Shown: in pieces, positions 43,846 to 55,539 of the stretch
How the letters are laid out: each line of letters starts with the position of its first letter
Position numbering within the stretch: position 1 is the first letter of the stretch
Source: Haematobia irritans
Taxonomy: Eukaryota > Arthropoda > Insecta > Diptera > Muscidae
Reading direction: 5' to 3'
NCBI RefSeq assembly: GCF_050003625.1
Contig: NC_134399.1
Span: 224,620,975 to 224,684,974 of the forward strand
DNA length: 64,000 nucleotides
The notes under the pieces: generated by a model
Databases searched by the model: none
What the model was told of the DNA's origin: nothing
The model's input: only the letters and a program-made list of their open reading frames with translations
Made by a program: the position numbers and the translations under genes

Positions 43846-45700
43846 AATTTAAAACAATAATAAATTATGATATTAAATGAGATAGGTACTACCAACAAAG
43901 GTTTTCGAGCTAGGAAATAAAATTTTAACAAAGTTTTTTAAGGAAATAAAGTTTCAATGAATGCAGCTGTCCACTGCACATTATCACTGGACGCCACTGG
44001 ATAATGAAACATATATACAATCGTTTCGGTACTTGGAGCACATTTTCGTTTATCGACATATGCCAATGTTTTGGAATTAACCACTTCCATCCATGAGACG
44101 GAATGACTTGACATGCGGTTGTCCATGTTGGTGTTGCTGGCATTGGTATTTTTGGCATGGCATGCCATCAAAATTTACAATAGGTAAAAATGCCCATGTC
44201 GGGGTAGAAACATTCCTTGCTTCTTATCTCGTTGTGATGTTCATGTTGGTATTGTCCTTACTGCTGCTGTTGTTGTTGCAATTGCTTCTGCGCCTCTGAT
44301 GTTAAAAATCGAAGAGGATTTTTGTTGTCCTTTATCTTGTTTCTAATTCATTGGATCGCAAAATATGTCGTGTTCACCTTAATTGGGGAATATGGACAGG
44401 ACAGCAGTTGATGTCAGAACAAAACCATCAGTTGCTGCTGCTGCTGTACAAGCATAGCCTGGCCAATGTAGCAAACGGAGCTCGTAACATTTGTTCGCAT
44501 TATTCCCCCTCAAAACGGGCCCCACAATAAGCCCGAAATGTTACGGTAACTCATGCCTTCTAGATCCTTGTCAAATTCTTTACTTGTTCTTTGGCCATAA
44601 CTTCTATGGACTAATGCTGCTACTGTTGCCATTGGAACTTGGCTTGTGCCAACGCAAAGGTATCCAATTAGAAAAACAACAATGGCATCATTGTAAGCCA
44701 TCTATCTAATGCATAGTCATCCGATTCCTTCCATTCATCTAACCTTCAATCCATCCACCTCATTTATGGCCCTTCTCGACATGAACACCTCAGATTAGTC
44801 TTGGGCAGGGAAGGGGGTCTTTGCTTAACTTTGCCATATGTAAAAAGGTTAATAGAAGCTACGAACATTGTTTCCGTCAAGGTAGCCGGGCAGGAAGGAC
44901 TCGTTGATGATGTTAGTAATCTATTAACCGCAAGTGTTGAACTCAATCAAGTGTCCTTAAAATGTTGATATTAACTGAATTCATTTTCTGTTTCCAGGGA
45001 CATTTTCTATTCTTCACATTCAATTAAGTTTTATTGCTATGGCTTAAGTAAAAGTTTTACATCTACGACATGGTCATTGTTTTAAATACCCTATGTAAAG
45101 GAGATGATATTTATTTTTAGTAATTTTAAAAGATATGTCACTCAATTAGCTTACTGAAAAAAAATAAAAAAAAAAAATAAAAAAGCAAGGTGCTTTATCG
45201 TGCGAAAATTTAACTAAATTGTATTGAACATTTTTGTTAAGCTAAGGTCAAGGAGAGTGATTTGTAACTACACTGAAAAAAGTTAAAAAAAAATTGTTTA
45301 TTCACTAATGATTCTGAAAGTGATTCCGAGCCAAAGAGTTTTACGTACATGGAACCAGGATTTAAATTTGAGTTTATTCGTTTTTATATTTTTTTATATC
45401 CTGCGCCACATTGCAAAAAAATGTTTCTTTGACGTTACCAAATTCCTTCTTTTTGTGTAAAACAAATGTTAACAATTTTTGTAAAAAAAAAATACTTTTT
45501 ATTCAAAATCAAAGTCGACTTCGTTTACTTGCATGCCTAGCATACGAACTCTTGTGAGAATTTTTGAAATAAATGTGAAACAACATTACTTCTGTTCCCA
45601 AATTGTGTACGTCGTTATTTGAAAGGGATCACTTATAGCGGCTTGTTTGCTTTAAATAAAGTTCATTTAAATCATCTTGTATGTGCCCTACCATCTGCAA
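43846..45700. other. Low-copy stretch without a recognised gene
   Basis: Higher complexity than most of the window, with CTG/TTG runs at 44255-44285 and 44430-44450 and A-rich tracts at 45155-45190. Frames are short and unlike known families. A diverged E/H-like piece ('actacactgaaaaaagtt' ... 'tgattccgagccaaagag') lies at 45270-45340. Confidence 0.45.
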
Positions 45701-45702
45701 TC

Positions 45703-46675
45703 AAAAAAATATTGTCGTGACCTTGTGTATACAAGGCAGGCATGCTAACCATTGCACCATGGTGGTGCAATATTTAACAACCATGCCAAAAGTGGTCCAT
45801 ATCAGCCAATAATCATATATAGCCCCCATATAAACCGATCCCGAGATTTGGTTTTAGAGCCACTTGGAGGAGCAAATTTCATCCGAGTCAGTTGAAATTT
45901 TTTACATTGTGCTAGTATATGGCCGTTAACAACCATTCCTAACTAGGTCCATATCGGTCTATAGTTACATATAGCCGTCAGATAAATCGATCCCCAATCA
46001 CACAAAAATTGGTCCATATCAAGTTCATAATTGTACACTGAAAAAAATATTGTCGTGAGGTCAAAGATTTCATGTCTTTAAAATACGAATACAGATTTTG
46101 CTTAGCATAGAAGACGCATTTCTCTAAAATAAAGTTATTTTCCTTGTCCAAAAGTCGATAAACTTTTCAATGAAGTCGTATTGTCCTTATAATTAAGCGA
46201 TTTGACTTAAAAATGGGTATCTTAAAATGAAAGAAAAAATTTATAGGCTAAGGTCAACTTGACTTTAATAATTCAGAAAAATTCTTTAAATTTAATGAAA
46301 TTGTCTTTAAATTTGTTGTCTTTTTGCATATTGACTACAAAGCAAAAAATCGTTCAAATATAGGACATGTTTTTCAAAACTTTATTTTAAAGAAGTGTTT
46401 TACTTGAAACAAAGCATAATTTCTACTGGAAGTCGAGTCCTAATTTGGCAAATAAAGTTGCCGTTAACTCGCTTTTAAAGGACTTTGATAGCATATGAAG
46501 AAAAAAAGCTGAGAAAGTGAAAAATTAAAATTTGCTTCCTAGAAGCAAGTACACAAAAAAATTGTGTCTTAAAAGTATCCTTACTTGTATTATCTGCTTC
46601 TTTGGCTCGGAATCAATACCAAATTTTTTAAAGTAAAGACAAAATCTTTGGAAACGAGTATGCTTTTTTTTCAGT
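45703..46675 (-). mobile_element. Composite of E-MITE ends, SINE head and DINE-A fragment
   Basis: The order is: an ~18-bp E-MITE terminus ('aaaaaaatattgtcgtga', 45703-45720), a reversed SINE head ('ccttgtgtatacaaggcagg ... accatggtggtgc', 45721-45765), a DINE-A interior (45766-46034), then a complete E MITE from CACTGAAAAAAATATTG (46036) to TTTTTTTTCAGTG (46675). The last three parts are the reverse complement of 10945-11915. Flanking DNA beyond both E ends differs from the first locus. It therefore looks like one unit bounded by E ends. Confidence 0.75.
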
Positions 46676-46932
46676 GTGGTCTATAAATAAATCTACTTGA
46701 CTGTATGCATTGTTTGTGCGTTGAAGCAATAATTGTGGATTTTTTGCTTGATTCTCAATCTGAACAAGAGGTAGAGATTTAAAAGTTGTTAAAATGTCAT
46801 TGTTCGTGTAACACGAAAAAAAACTGAGAACTAAATAAAAATTTTCCGGGTGTTGCAATTAGTTGTACTCTCTGTAATTTTATGAAAGCGACCCTCTTCG
46901 AGAATAAATTGATATTGGGAGCGCAAATTGTA

Positions 46933-48578
46933 CACTGAAAAAAAGCATGCACTGTTCCAAAGATTTTGTCTTCACACTATTGATTTTGGTATTGATTGAT
47001 TGATTTAAGACAGAAATGTCGTTCAAATGTACGTTTTGCGTACTTGAATTTAGGTAGCAAATTTTACTTTATTCGGTTTTTCTCTTTTTTTCTTCATGTG
47101 CAATTAAATTCCTTTAAAAACGTATTAACGACAACTTAAATTTTCAAATTCATACTCCACTTCAAGTAGAAATTTTGCTATGTTTCAAGTAAAAATCGTC
47201 TTTAAAATAAAGTGAAGAAAAACATCTCATATTCTTAAACGCTTTTTTGCTTTGTTGTCAAGATGCAAAAAGACAACAAATTTAAAGACAATTTCATTAA
47301 TTTTGAAGAATTTTTCACAATTATTAAAGACAAGTTGACCTTAGTCAAACAAAATTTTCTTTCAGTTTTTGATACCCATTTTTAAGTCGAATCACTTCAT
47401 TATAAAGGAACAAGTAAGAAAAGTCTAAAGTCGGGCGGGGCCGACTATATTATAACCTGCACCACTTTGTAGATCTAAATTTTCGATACCATATAACATC
47501 CGTGTTGGGGGTTTGTCCAAAATACATACATTTAAATATCACTCGATCTGGACAGAATTTGATAGACTTCTACAAAATCTATGAACTCAAAATTTATGTC
47601 GGCTAATGCACTAGGGTGGAACACAATGTTAGTAAAAAATATGGGAAACATTTAAATCTGAAGCAATTTTAAGGAAATTTCGCAAAAGTTTATTTATGAT
47701 TTATCGCTCGATATATATGTACTAGAAGTTTAGGAAAATTAAAGTCATTTTTACCACTTTTCGACTAAGCAGTGGCGATTTTACAAGGAAAATGTTGGTA
47801 TTTTGACCATTTTTGTCGAAATCAGAAAAACATATATATGGGAGCTTTATCTAAATCTGAACCGATTTCAACCAAATTTGGCACGCATAGCTACAATGCT
47901 AATTCTACTCCCTTTGCAAAATTTCAATAAAATCGGAGTAAAAGATTGGCCACTGTGGTCATATGAGTGTAAATCGGGCGAACGATATATATGGGAGCTA
48001 TATCTAACTCTGAGCCGAATTCAATAAAATTTGGCATACTTGACTACACTACTAATTGTACTTCTAGTGCAAAATTTCAACCAAATTGGGGTAAAACTCT
48101 GGCTTCTGGGCCATATAAGTCCATATCGGGCGAAATATATATGGGAACTATATCTAAATCTGAACCGATTTCTTCCAAAATCAATAGGGTTCTGTTCTGA
48201 GCCAAAACACATACGTGTGCCAAATTTTAAGTCGATTGGACTAAAACTGCGACCTAGACTTTGATTACAAAAATGTGTTCACGGACGGACGGACATGGCT
48301 ATATCGACTCAGGAGCCCACCCTGAGCATTTTTGCCAAAGACACCATGTGTCCATCTCGTCTCCTTCTGGGTGTTGCAAACATATGCACTAACTTATAAT
48401 ACCCTGTTCCACAGTGTGGCGCAGGGTATAAAAACGTATTTACAAAAAAGCTTATCGTTGTTTGGACAAGAGAAAAAAGCTATATATCAGATAAATGCGT
48501 CTTCTATGCTAAGCAAAAAACGTGTTCGTATTTTAAGGACATGAAATCTTTGGCCTCACGACAATATATTTTTCAGTG
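46933..48578 (+). mobile_element. MITE E copy split by DINE-B
   Basis: E pieces 46933-47408 and 48434-48578 read in order: CACTGAAAAAAAGCATG, 'aaagattttgtcttcacact', 'gccttagtcaaacaaaattt', then 'tatatcagataaatgcgtct' and 'tatttttcagtg'. TA flanks both tips (46931-46932 and 48579-48580). More diverged than the 10.9 and 55.5 kb copies. Confidence 0.83.
47409..48433 (+). mobile_element. DINE-B copy 3 (inside MITE E)
   Basis: From 'aacaagtaagaaaagtctaa' and the GC-rich 'gtcgggcggggccgac', through 'gctaatgcactagggtggaa', ~130-bp units with 'tctaaatctgaaccgatttc', 'cacggacggacggacatgg' and 'actcaggagcccaccctgag', to the palindromic end 'taccctgttccacagtgtgg' / 'cgcagggtata'. No duplication of target sequence is seen. 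It is the complement of copies at 6.56 and 59.48 kb. Confidence 0.82.
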
Positions 48579-48609
48579 TATATGCGTCATTTTCCAAATG
48601 TTTGAGAAT

Positions 48610-49073
48610 TTATTCCGAAAAAGTTTTAACAGAAGTATTGTTCATCGCTAATTTTCCCATATTTTTGGAAACATATAGATACCACAACGAAAAACGACTA
48701 GTCTTTTGACTCAATACACGTGTCGACCCAACGGAATAAGTGGTAGAAGGAGGAGCAATGCCTCTGTTATTCAGAAGTTGGGGTAGAACTTCCCATTTGG
48801 TTGTTTGCAAATAAGTTTTTACGGGTGCTGCAAAATCACCGTGTAGTGCCTTTTAAAATAGTGGAGCCGTTTATCACGCAATGCTTGGCTGAAGCGCATA
48901 AATTGAGCTCGATGCATAGCTCTTGTGATCTTTCCATTCAGTTGCAGCAACTCAACACCACCGGTCCCACAAAATACACAACATAACCTACATTCCTTGG
49001 ATATTCGACGGTGGTAACAATATGATTTTTGTTTTGATTGGGACTGTCCCTGTGAATCCATTTTTCATCACCA
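48610..49073 (-). pseudogene. Mariner relic (second lineage), middle and C-terminal parts
   Basis: Read on the minus strand from 49073: 'GDEKWIHRDSPNQNK' (first Asp), 'VVYFVGPVVLSCCNW', 'VILQHP' where the family has a DNAxPH motif, then 'KWEVLPQL' and 'ENWRWTILLLKLF'-like text where the C-terminus would be. Stops and frameshifts are frequent, and the second and third catalytic Asp are not preserved. It is not the Himar1 lineage; the GDEKWIH wording suits the mellifera/mauritiana side of the mariner family. A J-type terminus abuts it at 49074. Confidence 0.7.
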
Positions 49074-49215
49074 CCCAGCAAAAAAAGTGTCGCCAAAAAA
49101 GTAGTGAAAATGTTCTTTTTGGATCCGGATGTGGTGCCAAATTGACGCAGAAGCGATGAATTTAATATGGGCTTGTCATAGGACGGATGTCCATTATTCT
49201 GACAATTAGTTTACA
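49074..49215 (+). mobile_element. MITE J end fragment
   Basis: Starts CCCAGCAAAAAAAGTG, then 'gtcgccaaaaaagtagtgaa', 'tctttttggatccggatgt', 'gacgcagaagcgatgaattt' and 'gcttgtcataggacgg'. It matches the right end of element J at 58833-59406 in reverse orientation. The other terminus was not found. From 49215 to 49845 no feature was recognised. Confidence 0.65.
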
Positions 49216-49845
49216 ATTTCGCTCTAAGGAAATGATGATGATCATCCAAAATTACGTTGATCCTCCATCTAACCAGTTTACAGGATTTTGTTCTAATCAA
49301 TTTGTTAGACATTCTTTTCTTCGTTTGATTATGCTACATATGTAGTTTTATCAACGTATGATCTTAAGTTAAAAGCAATAATGAATATATTTCATAAAAA
49401 TGTAATGTAATTTTGGCCATTAATGCAGACTAGAATTTTCAAGTCTGCCACTCCAAAAGCCCACTTTGTCATACCGTCAATGTATTCATTAGTTGGAAAT
49501 AATGAATAGAGTATATAATGCAAAGAGTGTTGCATGTAGCTACGAAATCTATTCAACTGGGAAGAATTGATTCAATTTTCTCAAAACATAGCTTCGAACT
49601 TCAAATTATCCACAATGTATCCATCCTCCCAATTGAACTTGTTTCTTCTTACATTGTATGCGGTTATTATTCAGTATCCTCGTATATGTATGTGTGAGTA
49701 GAACCATTGATAACCCGTAGAAACTCCTTTCTTGTCTGCACGTGCCTGTTAGTGTTATTTTTCATGTACGTACATGTATGTATGTGTCAGACGTCATCGG
49801 TACAATCTTACTATACAACAAAATTGTTACAATATTATTATCGGA

Positions 49846-50157
49846 CTACTTTTGTTGGCAACTCTTTAATATGAACAATGAAGTTATATACACTAGGGCG
49901 GGTCGAAATGGAAGATTAGCTAATGTCTGCAATCTACATACAAAGAAAAAAAATGTTTGCAAAAATTTACAGTGATAATTGTGTGAGGAGCTACATGCCC
50001 CAGTGGATAGCGTTTGTTTAGAAAATGTATAATCCACGGTTCCATTCTCCGTCTGGACGAAAAATAAAATTTGAAGAATTTATAATATTAAAATTTTGTT
50101 TCTACCTTTTTTCGTTTTACAGAAAAAAGTGCTGAGAACTAAAAAAAACCGTGGAGG
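49846..50157 (+). mobile_element. MITE D fragment with a tRNA-like remnant
   Basis: Carries the D interior next to the plus-strand tRNA-like segment: 'gctacatgccccagtggata', 'cacggttccattctccgtc', then 'tttacagaaaaaagtgctg' and 'ccgtggaggtgataacaag'. Compare 36538-36730. Neither D terminus is present. A 104-bp DINE-C tip (50159-50262) follows, ending near 'gaatcaaaaatagtttctcc'. Confidence 0.6.
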
Positions 50158-50263
50158 TGATAACAAGTATATACATATGTAAGTTCGCCCGGTCCGAATC
50201 TTAAATACTCACCACCATGAATCAAAAATAGTTTCTCCTGAAAGCCCCTCGTCATACACGCTC

Positions 50264-51228
50264 ACAAAAAATCGCTTCTGTAACATATACTCCCAAACAT
50301 ATTTTGCTTCAAGCATATACATTTTTGGGTATTGCCCAAACATTTATATGTTTGATCTCTTCCAATATATAATATGTTTGAAAGCATATTGGTCTAAACA
50401 ATATATGTTTGGGTAGTCTAAGTTCCAAACATTTTGTATTTTTGCATCCGAATTCAATAATGTTGTCTTCCAAAAAACAATATGTTATTATGTGAACATA
50501 TAATATGTTTGGAAGCATTTTGCACCCAAAAATATTATATGCTTAAAAAATTCTCCCAAACAATATTGTGCTCAAAATTTTATTTATTTATATATTTACA
50601 ATCATAATGAATTACGAAAATAAACAGGTAATATAGGTGCTAACAACATAGGTTTTCGACCTGAATGCTCAAAATTTTGTTTCTGCATAATTGTATATTC
50701 CCCCACATCTTTCTCACTTCGAGATTTTTTAGTTCTTAGCACCTTTTTCTGTAATACAAACATTGTAGAAGAAATTATTCAATTTTGATTTTTTTTATTT
50801 TAATTTTAACTTTTGCCGGACGGGGATTCGAACAGCGGACCACACAGTTTGTAAGGATCAAAGAAGTAGCTGATCAATTGCCCAAGGAAAAATAAAATGT
50901 TAATTTTGTAATAACAAGCAACAACCACCAACTTAATTCAATATCGCTCCCTGTTAAATAGCGCTCCAAGCTACTAAACACATATATGTTTATAGGCTAT
51001 TTCTAAATTAATATATGTTTGCATCCAAGCATATTATATTTACAAACATTTTATGTCCCAAACATAATATGTTCTAACATATTAACATATATGTCCCAAA
51101 CATGTTATGCTAGTTTATGAACATTATATGCTTGCACTCAAAAATATTGTGTTTAAAAATTTGTGTTCCAAACATATAATGTTTATAGCCAAACATATGA
51201 AAGACAGTCTTTTTCATACGTGTAGCGG
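50264..51228 (-). mobile_element. MITE D copy 4
   Basis: Begins 'tcacaaaaaatcgcttctgt' and ends 'aagacagtctttttcatacgtg', with dense 'aacatat' motifs in both arms. Internally, a minus-strand tRNA-like B-box region ('gccggacggggattcgaaca', 50813) is the complement of the plus-strand tRNA-like segment of copy 2. Shorter than copy 2 (0.96 against 1.81 kb) through loss of the middle. Confidence 0.7.
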
Positions 51229-51469
51229 TTTACTGGAAAAATGTATAGAATTTCAGGTATTTTAAGAAACATACTACCTCGGTTCAAATGATACGCTTCC
51301 CGAAGTTACATTTAATATGTCTCAATACTAAGACTACATTAGAATCTGAATTTGTAAGAATCATTTTGTTTGAGTTTCAGGACAATCTCAAACAACTCTT
51401 GAAAGCGTACAAAAAATGAGATAACGTTTTTATGCCTTTATTCGAATGAGTACGAGAAGCAAAAACCAA

Positions 51470-52090
51470 AATTTTGGTATTGATTTCGGGCCAAAGATAT
51501 TGTTTTTTTTTTTTTTTTTTTAATAAAAACATTTGAAATTTTGATAAACCAAATCGAAAGCTCAAAAAACGTCTTATCTAAATTTTGGGAAACTCGAAGA
51601 ATCCACTTTAACAAGTCTAAAAACAGCTGGTCCGTTTGCAAAGATTTTGTCTTTACACGAAAGATTTTAGTATTGATTCAGAGCCAAAGATGCTGGGAAT
51701 TGAAGACAAACTTTTCTTTAGTTTTGCGTACTTGATTTAGCTTCTTGCTTCATGTGCTATGAAAGCCCTTTAAGAACATGATAACGACAACTTAAATTGC
51801 TAAATCCAATAATGTAATGAACGAGTTTTTGGTTTATAGTCAATATAAAAAAACTTAACAAATTTATAGACGATTTCAATAATTTTGCAGAATTTTTCGG
51901 AATCATTATGGCCAAGTTGACTATTGTCAAACAAAATTTCCTTTCATGTACAGATGTCCAATTTTAAGTCGGATCACTAAACTATAAGCACAAAAGGACT
52001 TCATTGAAAAGCTTTTCGACTTTTGGACAAAGAAACAAAATTTCGGAAAAATGAGACTTCTATGTTAAGCAAAGATCACATTCGCAACGA
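51470..52090 (+). mobile_element. Diverged E/H-like MITE relic
   Basis: Scattered E landmarks in order ('aaagattttgtctttacacg', 'attcagagccaaagatgctg', 'gcgtacttgatttagcttct', 'gcttttcgacttttggac', 'gacttctatgttaagcaaag') with many changes and no clear tips. A 17-20 base T tract is at 51505. Confidence 0.55.
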
Positions 52091-52134
52091 ATACACAAGC
52101 AATTACTTCAAGCACACGCCACACAATTCTAGTA

Positions 52135-53391
52135 AAGGGTGATTTGTTAAGAGCTTGATAACTTTTTTTTTTAAAAAAACGCATAAAATTTGCAAAATCT
52201 CATCGGTTCTTTATTTGAAACGTTAGATTGGTCCATGACATTTACTTTTTGAAGATAATTTCATTTAAATGTTGACCGCGGCTGCGTCTTAGGTGGTCCA
52301 TTCGGAAAGTCCAATTTTGGGCAACTTTTTCGAGCATTTCGGCCGGAATAGCCCGAATTTCTTCGGAAATGTTGTCTTCCAAAGCTGGAATAGTTGCTGG
52401 CTTATTTCTGTAGACTTTAGACTTGACGTAGCCCCACAAAAAATAGTCTAAAGGCGTCAAATCGCATGATCTTGGTGGCCAACTTACCGGTCCATTTCTT
52501 GAGATGAATTGTTCTCCGAAGTTTTCCCTCAAAATGGCCATAGAATCGCGAGCTGTGTGGCATGTAGCGCCATCTTGTTGAAACCACATGTCAACCAAGT
52601 TCAGTTCTTCCATTTTTTGCAACAAAAAGTTTGTTAGCATCGAACGATAGCGATCGCCATTCACCGTAACGTTGCGTCCAACAGCATCTTTGAAAAAATA
52701 CGGTCCAATGATTCCACCAGCGTACAAACCACTGGTTGCTCTTCACTCCAAATGCGGCAATTTGGCTTATTTACGTAGCCATTCAACCAGAAATGAGCCT
52801 CATCGCTGAACAAAATTTGTCGATAAAAAAGCGGATTTTCTGCCAACTTTTCTAGGGCCCATTCACTGAAAATTCGACGTTGTGGCAGATCGTTCGGCTT
52901 CAGTTCTTGCACGAGCTGTATTTTATACGGTTTTACACCAAGATCTTTGCGTAAAATCTTCCATGTGGTCGAATAACACAAACCCAATTGCTGCGAACGG
53001 CGACGAATCGACATTTCACGGTCTTCAGCAACACTCTCAGAAACAGACGCAATATTCTCTTCTGTACGCACTGTACGCATTCGTGTGGTTGGTTTAATGT
53101 CCAATAAAGTAAACTGAGTGCGAAACTTGGTCACAATCGCATTAATTGTTTGCTCACTTGGTCGATTATGTAGACCATAAATCGGACGTAAAGCGCGAAA
53201 CACATTTCGAACCGAACACTGATTTTGGTAATAAAATTCAATGATTTGCAAGCGTTGCTCGTTAGTAAGTCTATTCATGATGAAATGTCAAAGCATACTG
53301 AGCATCTTTCTCTTTGACACCATGTCTGAAATCCCACGTGATCTGTCAAATACTAATGCATGAAAATCCTAACCTCAAAAGAATCACCCTT
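52135..53391 (-). pseudogene. DD41D (rosa/VISITOR-like) Tc1/mariner element
   Basis: A 1257-bp element with ends AAGGGTGATT...AATCACCCTT and TA duplicated on both sides (52133-52134 and 53392-53393). The transposase reads on the minus strand from 53278 (MNRLTNEQRLQIIEFYYQ): helix-turn-helix, 'QQLGLCYSTTWKILRKDL', 'QILFSDEAHFWLNG' (first Asp), 'MWFQQDGATCHTARD' (second Asp) and 'PPRSCDLTPLDYFLWG' (third Asp, 41 residues between). After 'WSEEQP' a deletion of roughly 45-50 bp near 52735 removes the segment before 'YAGGIIGPYFF' and shifts the frame. Otherwise well preserved, so probably a young copy. DD41D spacing fits the rosa/VISITOR family. Confidence 0.9.
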
Positions 53392-53393
53392 TA

Positions 53394-53992
53394 GTAACTT
53401 CATTGTTCATTTCTCAAACGAGTAAAATATAAACCTTGAATTGTGAGAACAAATAAAACCCAATAAACCGAGCACCAAACAATGTTTTGAAGTATTCGAA
53501 TTTAATCGGAATTCAATTCCATTCGTTTTATAATTTCCATTGCTGTGTAAATGAAATTATTTCGTTCTCTCAACTATAAGAGTATGCTACACACACACTC
53601 CATTCCTCTTTTGTTTGTTGTTGGCACATACAATAAAAAGCACAGATCCACTCACAGCCTACATTCATTGACTTCTGCCAAGCAACTGATCGACGATTGT
53701 GTTTATTTTTCGGTTGACAGTTATTTCGTGTCGCATACGAAGTTTCGTCTTTGCTAAAGCAAAATATTCTATCTTCACTAAAAATGTTATGTTTTACTCG
53801 TATCGTGAAAAGAACTGTACAACGATTATTTTTGAATATGATGGCTCTGCAATGCTTGACACTGTAATCGCTTTACAGTGTTTCTGTTCTGTTCACTAAC
53901 CGAAGTATTCGAAGTTTTCGTGGAGTGTATTGACTTCACTAGAACATCGATTACTTCGAATATGCTTGTGCATGCCTTTGATTCGTATATTA
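53394..53992. other. Low-copy stretch between two transposons
   Basis: No repeat or gene recognised. A conspicuous clustering of 'tcgaa' words (for example 53496-53515, 53905-53965) gives short near-palindromes such as 'gaagtattcgaagttttcg'. Confidence 0.4.
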
Positions 53993-54967
53993 AAGGGTGA
54001 TACGGTCAAAATTTGGTCAATATTTCTTTCAATTTTGCATTTTAAAAACCTGAACACCTCTCATTTTGAAGGTGTGTGTATGTTGCTCCAATTTTGATTT
54101 TGGAATTCACTCTTCAGTTGTCAAAATGCCGTCCAAGCAAGAAGAGCAGCGTATCAAAATTTTGCTCGCGCATCGCGAAAATCTGAGCTACTCGCACGCA
54201 AAGCTGGCAAAATCGCTAAAAGTTGCCAAATCAACCGTTACAAATGTAATTAAAGTGTTTGGGGAACGTTTGTCGACAGCCAGGAAGTCTGGATCGGGGG
54301 AAAATCGAAAACTGAGACGACAAAGAGAGTTGCCGGTAGTTTCAAGCGAAACCCTAACCTCTCTCTCCGAGATGCCGCAAATAAGCTGGGTGTATCGTCT
54401 ACAACCGTGCATCGAGTCAAAAAACGAGCCGGACTATCGACTTACAAGAAGGTAGTGACTCCAAATCGCGATGATAAACAAAATAAAAAAAAACGACGGC
54501 CAAAGCGCGATCCCTGAGGCTGTACACGACGATGCTGACGAAGTTTGACTGCGTGGTAATGGACGACGAAACCTACGTCAAAGCCGACTACAAGCAGCTT
54601 CCGGGACAGGAGTTTTATACGGCAAAAGGAAGGGGAAAGGTAGCAGATATTTTCAAGCACATAAAACTGTCAAAGTTCGCAAAGAAATATCTGGTTTGGC
54701 AAGCCATCTGTACCTGTGGCTTGAAAAGCAGCATTTTCATAGCTTCCGTGACCGGGAACCAAGAAATTTACGTGAAAGAGTGTTTGAATAAACGTCTGTG
54801 TGAGGCCCGGCAATTCGGATTTGGAAAAGCGAAAGCCTAACTGAATATTTTTCCTGAATTTTATACTAATTGAACTTGAAAAAAAAATTTAATTTGATTT
54901 TTTAAATAAACGATTTCACCGATTTACACGCGTTTTCCCTTAACCAAATTTTGATCGTATCACCCTT
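53993..54967 (+). pseudogene. DD37E Tc1/mariner element d, internally deleted
   Basis: A 975-bp copy with both ends intact (AAGGGTGATACGG ... CACCCTT) and TA on both flanks. The transposase starts at 54126 (MPSKQEEQ...). Several frameshifts follow (54312, and an A-run insertion at 54485), then 'CVVMDDETYVKADYKQ' (first Asp). 'YVKECLNKRL' runs straight into 'CEARQFGFGKAKA', deleting the region with the second Asp and the Glu. It cannot encode transposase but keeps the ends needed for mobilisation in trans. Confidence 0.92.
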
Positions 54968-54968
54968 T

Positions 54969-55015
54969 AAGGACGTGGAATCTTTGGCCTCACGACAATA
55001 GTTTTTTCAGTGTGG
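54969..55015 (+). mobile_element. MITE E tip next to DD37E element d
   Basis: 'aaggacgtggaatctttggcc', 'tcacgacaatagttttttcagtg': the last ~45 bp of an E MITE. Element d is therefore inserted in, or replaced most of, an E element. A DINE-A 3' tip remnant ('gtggagggtacatgagattc', 55013-55060) and a diverged E relic (55140-55340) follow. Confidence 0.75.
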
Positions 55016-55539
55016 AGGGTACATGAGATTCAGGGTGAGTGAACTTACAGTCGTATATACCTCACAACCAGCGTTGCCAGAATTGTTTCACCAATAACCG
55101 CTGGATTTGCCCAAAAAATAGTTAGAAATACGCTTAAAATGTTTTGTATCAAAAGTCACATTTTAATTGAAATTTAAGAAACTTAAAAGCTTTATTTCAC
55201 GAGTAGAAATTATTCTATGTATCAAGTCAAAAACATCTTTAAAATAAAGTATTGAAAACATCTTCTCTCTTTGTGGGCAAGATACAAGAAGTCAACAAGT
55301 TTAAAGACGATGTAGTTAATTTTGAAGAATTTTTCAGAATTGACCTTAGTGCAACAATTCAATCAAATATCATCTAAAGAAGTCAAAAATTAAATTCAAC
55401 TGGGTATATCTACCATAACAGTAATAAATCGGAGTTATACAAGATGGTCAAAAATCACCGATTTCAAAGAAAACTAGGTTAGCGCGCCTTCAATTTTCAC
55501 AAAAATACCTTAAATGGCCTCAGGAGCAGTGGATATGTG

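Noticed and set aside
44491..44709. A 72-codon frame in a higher-complexity region
   Set aside because: No family resemblance, no flanking splice sites that extend it, and an overlapping antisense frame of similar length.
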